NCBI GenBank assembly: GCA_964639255.1
Contig: CAZXDP010000079.1
Coordinates: 1-9,243 of the forward strand
Source of the DNA: NZQO01 sp964639255
GTDB lineage: Bacteria; Bacteroidota; Bacteroidia; Flavobacteriales; Flavobacteriaceae
DNA length: 9,243 nucleotides
Direction of reading: 5' to 3'
Shown here: one piece after another, positions 6,003 through 9,243 of the stretch
How the letters are laid out: the number at the start of each line of letters is the position of its first letter
How positions within the stretch are numbered: the stretch's first letter is position 1
Made by a program: the position numbers and the translations under genes
The notes under the pieces: model-generated
Seen by the model: the letters and a program-made list of their open reading frames with translations, nothing else
Databases searched by the model: none
What the model was told of the DNA's origin: nothing

Positions 6003-7358
6003 TTATTTAATTACTATAAGTACGGCATCTTTGTTGCCACGGTTTTGCGCAATGTCCATATCATCGCTTTCAGTGTTTCCAACGGCAACAATTTTTTCTT
6101 CGGAAGCGGGTGCGGCAAAGGTTCCTAGGTCGATGTTGCTTCCACCTACCGTAGTTTCAAAAATCATTTGACCATTGCCATCAATGATTAGAATCCAAAT
6201 ATCGTTTTGCCCATTATTCCCTGAAACCACGTCGTTATTGGTGCTGCGGGTGGAACCGGTAATAAGATAATACCCATTGTTGAGAGGTTGAATGCTCCGC
6301 GCCGATTCAAATTGATCGCCACCGTACGATTTCTGCCACAGTAAGTTGCCTTGCTCACCAAACTTTACAACCCATAAATCGGCATTCCCAAGCGAAGTAG
6401 TTACGTCGCCGTCCTCACTTCGGGTATCGCCTACCATAATGTATCCACCATCGCCCGAAGCGCAAGTGGCGTATCCATTATCAATTTCTGCCCCACCAAA
6501 ATTTTTGGCCCATAGCAAGTTGCCGTCGGCATCGGTTTGTACGGCCCAGAAGTCGTAACTGCCCTTTGGGTTTTCGATGTCGAAATCATCACTTTCAGAC
6601 GCGCCGGTCATTAAAAAACCTCCATTGGCTGTTTCTAAAACACTATAGCTTCGGTCGTTATTGCTTCCGCCAAAATAGCGCCACCAAAGTCTGTTTCCGT
6701 TGGCATCCATACGTACGCCCCAAAATTCGCCCACCCCGTGGCGGCCCAAGTTACTCTTGTTACCTTGACCGCCACTGGCCGTTACATCCAAAAAGCCGCT
6801 GGCAAAGTAACCGCCGTCGCTGGTTTGAATAACATCCAAGGCTTGGTCGGCTCCGGCAAAACCGAAGCTCCTTTCCCATTGTAGGTCGCCAGTAGCAGAG
6901 AGTTTTACGATCCAATAATCCTGGAAACCATCATTGGAAGATACATCGCCCCCTTGGCCGCTGTTGTAACCGCTCATTATAAAACCGCCATCTTGAGTTT
7001 GTTTTATACTGGTAGCAACGTCATCATCGGGGCCGCCGTAGGTCTTGCTCCATAGCAGCAAGCCTTCAGCATCTACCTTGTAAATCCAATAATCGCTATC
7101 GTCAATGGTTTTGTCTACTATATCTCCATCGGTACTCCTGGTAGTGCCTCCCACTACAAATCCACCATCTGCAACGGATACGACAGCTACGGCGTCATCT
7201 AAATTGCTACCGCCAAACGTTTTTACGAAGTCTATCTCTCCCTGAAATTGAGGTGCTGGATCTATCGGATCTGGTACAGGATCATCATCTTTATTGCAGG
7301 AAAACAAAATTGCGATAATACTTAGGCTAAGTAATAAGGGGAATCGATACGGTTTCAA
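6003..7358 (-). CDS. Lipoprotein with seven ~59-residue repeats, likely seven-bladed beta-propeller
   Basis: The specific function is unknown. The 451-residue product has a signal peptide with lipobox ILFSC (Cys21) and an Asp/Pro-rich linker (24-38). The rest is built of repeats whose landmark F/Y-G-G falls at residues 48, 107, 165 (FGF), 229, 287, 345 and 404, a spacing of 58-64. Each repeat reads roughly: GG-x-x-x-D-x-A-x-S-(V/I)-x-x-x-DGG(F/Y)-x-x-x-G-x-(T/S)-x-S-x-DGD, then D-x-W-x-x-K-x-D-x-x-G-x-x-x-W-x-K. Two Trp positions recur in most blades. Seven repeats covering the whole mature protein suggest a closed propeller. Such repeats are common in Bacteroidota surface and binding proteins. 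No T9SS sorting tail is present, unlike the upstream gene. It lies 11 bases after the choice-of-anchor B gene and 19 before mbnP, so it is part of that operon. It probably displays a binding surface outside the inner membrane; ligand not predictable. Confidence 0.88.
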   Translation of the reverse strand: MKPYRFPLLLSLSIIAILFSCNKDDDPVPDPIDPAPQFQGEIDFVKTFGGSNLDDAVAVVSVADGGFVVGGTTRSTDGDIVDKTIDDSDYWIYKVDAEGLLLWSKTYGGPDDDVATSIKQTQDGGFIMSGYNSGQGGDVSSNDGFQDYWIVKLSATGDLQWERSFGFAGADQALDVIQTSDGGYFASGFLDVTASGGQGNKSNLGRHGVGEFWGVRMDANGNRLWWRYFGGSNNDRSYSVLETANGGFLMTGASESDDFDIENPKGSYDFWAVQTDADGNLLWAKNFGGAEIDNGYATCASGDGGYIMVGDTRSEDGDVTTSLGNADLWVVKFGEQGNLLWQKSYGGDQFESARSIQPLNNGYYLITGSTRSTNNDVVSGNNGQNDIWILIIDGNGQMIFETTVGGSNIDLGTFAAPASEEKIVAVGNTESDDMDIAQNRGNKDAVLIVIK

Positions 7359-7369
7359 TGGGGATGTAT

Positions 7370-8788
7370 TTATTTGACTATTAATTTTTTAGTGGTGCTA
7401 TTATTTACCCGCACTAGGTACACTCCTGCCTGTAGTGAAGCGACATTAAAGGTTTGGGTAGTTTTTTCAACTGCTGAAGCGCTCCATACCTGCTGCCCAA
7501 AAATGGAATAAATGGCCACGGATTGCATTGGCTCATTGTTTGTCGCAATAGTGATGTTATTACTTGCCGGATTGGGATATACGATAAAATCTTGTGAAGC
7601 TAAGGTAGTTACATTCAATTCCGATTCGTCGCGAACTACAGTGAATCCCTCATCACCGCTAATTATGATATTTCGGCTGGCAAAGAACGGGTAAACATTC
7701 CAAGACCCATCAAAACCAGCGTTGTTATTAGATGGGTTGGTGTCGAAGAACCCGTATTGCGAAATATTCTGGTTGGCGATATCGCTTATATCTAGCACAT
7801 TGAGCCCCGCACTATAATTCGCGAAATAGAATTTGTCTCCCACTACGTAACCATTATGATCTGTTGCCGGAGTAGGACCGAAAAACTCGGTATGCAGCAA
7901 TGGATTGTCCAAATCGCTAAAGTCGAAAATAATGGTCTTTGTATTAAAGCCGAAGTTTATTTCATCAATTTCATCACCTAACAGAAAATAGCGTTGATCT
8001 TCGGTAAACCACCCCTGATGAGTATAGGCAACATTATTGTACCCTAAACTCGAAATAGGCTGCGGGTTATTTTTGTTGGTAACATCTACGATGACCACCT
8101 GGTCCTCGTTGCTGCCAATGTAGATTTCCCTTCCTATGTAATCAGTATCGGGACCATTATAAGTCACTACCTGGGCGTCATGTGTATAACCGTCGAGTGA
8201 GTAGCCACCAGCGGCTGTTGGATTGGTAGGATTTTGAATATTCACAAAATGGGCACCCCCAGAAAAAGTCGTAGTACCCACGGCATAGGCGAAGCCTGTA
8301 TCGGTATTGATAACAATATTGTGGGCGCTGCCAAATTCGTCGTAGTGGGCGTCTTCATCAAAGGTGACAGGCGGATTGCTAACGTTCCGCAAGCGGGTAA
8401 GATCAAAAACCTGCATGCCGTGGCCAGAAATTTCACTTACTACGAAGGCGTGATCCTGATACACTTTAACATCCCGCCAAACATCGCCCGGACCAGTAGT
8501 AAAAGTGGGTAGTTTTCCAAGATAGATAGGATTCACGGGATCTGAGATATCGATAAAAGCCGTACCATTGTTCAAACCTACCAATGCGTATTCCTTTCCA
8601 TCTTGCGGATCGGTCCAACCCCAAGAGTCATTGGCGAAAGCGGCATCAAGCTGCGAAGGGGTAAATCGCGACTGCAGGTCGAAATTTAAACAAGGAAAAC
8701 CGTTGGCCGTACCATTGTTACAAGGGGTTTGACCATAGGTAAGGAGGGAAATGCCCAATAAAATTAGGGGGAGTACTATTTTCATCAT
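7370..8788 (-). CDS. Choice-of-anchor B family (LVIVD-type) protein with T9SS sorting domain
   Basis: This is a secreted or surface-anchored protein of unknown biochemical role. The 472-residue product has an SPI signal peptide ending around YGQ (18-20); either Met1 or Met2 could be the start, 3 bases apart. The body carries LVIVD-type blades: AFIDISDPVNP (77-87), MQVFDLTRL (125-133), AHFVNIQNPTNP (179-190), VVIVDVTNKNNP (231-242), IIFDFSDLDNP (286-296) and LNVLDISD (329-336). Between them are family-typical histidine motifs: SAHNI (His156), YTHDAQ (His203), YTHQGW (His257) and TDHNGY (His311). A type A T9SS domain occupies about 401-472, with YPNPASN, YSIFGQQV, LQAGVYLVRV and a KKLIVK end, so the mature protein should cross the outer membrane. 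'Choice-of-anchor B' families are known for using different C-terminal anchors by lineage. It is the first gene of the four-gene run ending in mbnH. Confidence 0.93.
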   Translation of the reverse strand: MMKIVLPLILLGISLLTYGQTPCNNGTANGFPCLNFDLQSRFTPSQLDAAFANDSWGWTDPQDGKEYALVGLNNGTAFIDISDPVNPIYLGKLPTFTTGPGDVWRDVKVYQDHAFVVSEISGHGMQVFDLTRLRNVSNPPVTFDEDAHYDEFGSAHNIVINTDTGFAYAVGTTTFSGGAHFVNIQNPTNPTAAGGYSLDGYTHDAQVVTYNGPDTDYIGREIYIGSNEDQVVIVDVTNKNNPQPISSLGYNNVAYTHQGWFTEDQRYFLLGDEIDEINFGFNTKTIIFDFSDLDNPLLHTEFFGPTPATDHNGYVVGDKFYFANYSAGLNVLDISDIANQNISQYGFFDTNPSNNNAGFDGSWNVYPFFASRNIIISGDEGFTVVRDESELNVTTLASQDFIVYPNPASNNITIATNNEPMQSVAIYSIFGQQVWSASAVEKTTQTFNVASLQAGVYLVRVNNSTTKKLIVK

Positions 8789-8815
8789 TTCTTATTCAAA
8801 GCAATCAATTCTTCC

Positions 8816-8823
8816 CAAAAATA
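8816..8823 (-). promoter_or_regulatory. Candidate -7 promoter element for the choice-of-anchor B/MbnPH operon
   Basis: On the minus strand TATTTTTG fits TAnnTTTG and lies 27 bases before the first start codon. The only TTG upstream (8839-8837) is 13 bases away, closer than the usual -33 spacing, so the match is weaker than the suf promoter. The surrounding 8816-8836 is very A/T rich, and the call could be chance. Confidence 0.4.
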
Positions 8824-8935
8824 ATATAATATATCTCAAGGGCATAACGTAAAAGGTTAAAACTTAGTATACTGTTCAGAAGTGGATTAGGGATGGATAT
8901 GACAGGTTTTTAATGAATAGAAAACAAACTGAACG

Positions 8936-8973
8936 AAAAACCCGCCTTCAAATATTCGATTGGAGGGCGGGTT
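8936..8973 (-). terminator. Intrinsic terminator after the partial T9SS gene
   Basis: On the minus strand AACCCGCC (8973-8966) pairs perfectly with GGCGGGTT (8946-8939) around a 19-base loop that may fold further. The descending arm runs into TTTTTC. It starts 22 bases after the stop codon at 8996-8998, so it ends the transcript of the gene at the right edge and separates it from the next operon. Confidence 0.85.
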
Positions 8974-8995
8974 GTTATATAAAAATCTTTACTTT

Positions 8996-9243
8996 TTAAT
9001 ATTTGACTACTCTCTTGGTAATTTCACCATTTATACGTACAAAGTACATACCGCTGGGTAGGGCTGAAACATCTAAGTTCGCGGCATTTGTTTGCATATT
9101 TTCGTTTCGAAGCACGGTTTTGCCCAGCACGTCAAATACTTGAATCGATTTGAGATTAACAGCTCCCGCCTCGATGGTGAGGGTATTCGAAAATGGATTT
9201 GGAAAGATTAGAAAGGTGTTTTCTTCATTAGGCTGCCCCGTTG
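8996..9243 (-). CDS. C-terminal fragment of a T9SS-secreted protein
   Basis: Only the last 81 codons and the TAA stop are in the window; the start lies beyond the right edge. What is visible is a complete type A T9SS sorting domain. It has FLIFPNPFSNTLTI near the beginning, IQVFDVLGKTVL in the middle, and LPSGMYFVRINGEITKRVVKY at the end, where the short basic C-terminus is typical. This domain directs proteins with a Sec signal peptide across the outer membrane and is removed or replaced by a surface anchor. The functional part of the protein is not visible, so no role can be given. It resembles the tail of the choice-of-anchor B gene in pattern but not closely in sequence, so it is not a recent duplication. 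A terminator follows. Confidence 0.9.
   Translation of the reverse strand, partial: TGQPNEENTFLIFPNPFSNTLTIEAGAVNLKSIQVFDVLGKTVLRNENMQTNAANLDVSALPSGMYFVRINGEITKRVVKY

Overview
The window looks like a chromosomal segment from a marine-type member of the Flavobacteriaceae (Bacteroidota). Four things point there: two C-terminal type IX secretion (T9SS) sorting domains, several SPII lipoproteins followed by acidic linkers, a Bacteroidota-type promoter element (TAnnTTTG) with A-rich leaders instead of strong Shine-Dalgarno sites, and a SUF gene order typical of that group. Every gene I can support lies on the minus strand, so the biology reads from right to left. I see no mobile element, CRISPR array, tRNA or rRNA.

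Right edge (9243 to about 8936): the last 81 codons of a secreted protein with a T9SS type A sorting domain, followed by a good intrinsic terminator. An AT-rich intergenic stretch with a plausible promoter comes next.

Middle (8788 to 4147): four tightly packed genes, with gaps of 11, 19 and 19 bases, that look like one operon. In transcription order they are: a choice-of-anchor B (LVIVD-type propeller) protein with a signal peptide and T9SS tail; a lipoprotein with a sevenfold repeat of about 59 residues, probably a seven-bladed beta-propeller; an MbnP-family lipoprotein; and a diheme MauG/cytochrome c peroxidase-like lipoprotein of the MbnH type. All four products are extracytoplasmic. The MbnH/MbnP pair is the most interesting content. 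In methanotrophs MbnH oxidises a tryptophan of MbnP to kynurenine, which makes a copper site. Here the pair has no visible methanobactin genes and is joined to two large surface propeller proteins. I infer a cell-surface copper-handling or oxidative-modification module.

Left part (3992 to 1): a SUF iron-sulfur assembly operon. A clear TATCTTTG promoter precedes an A-type carrier (sufA/iscA-like), sufB, a small predicted lipoprotein, sufC, and sufD, which is cut by the left edge. SufB, SufC and SufD form the scaffold complex on which clusters are built with ATP hydrolysis, and the A-type carrier passes clusters on. The lipoprotein between sufB and sufC is 2 bases from sufC and is not a known Suf component. 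Its C-terminal half resembles an NlpE-type OB fold. A perfect 7-bp hairpin sits in the unusually long sufC-sufD gap.
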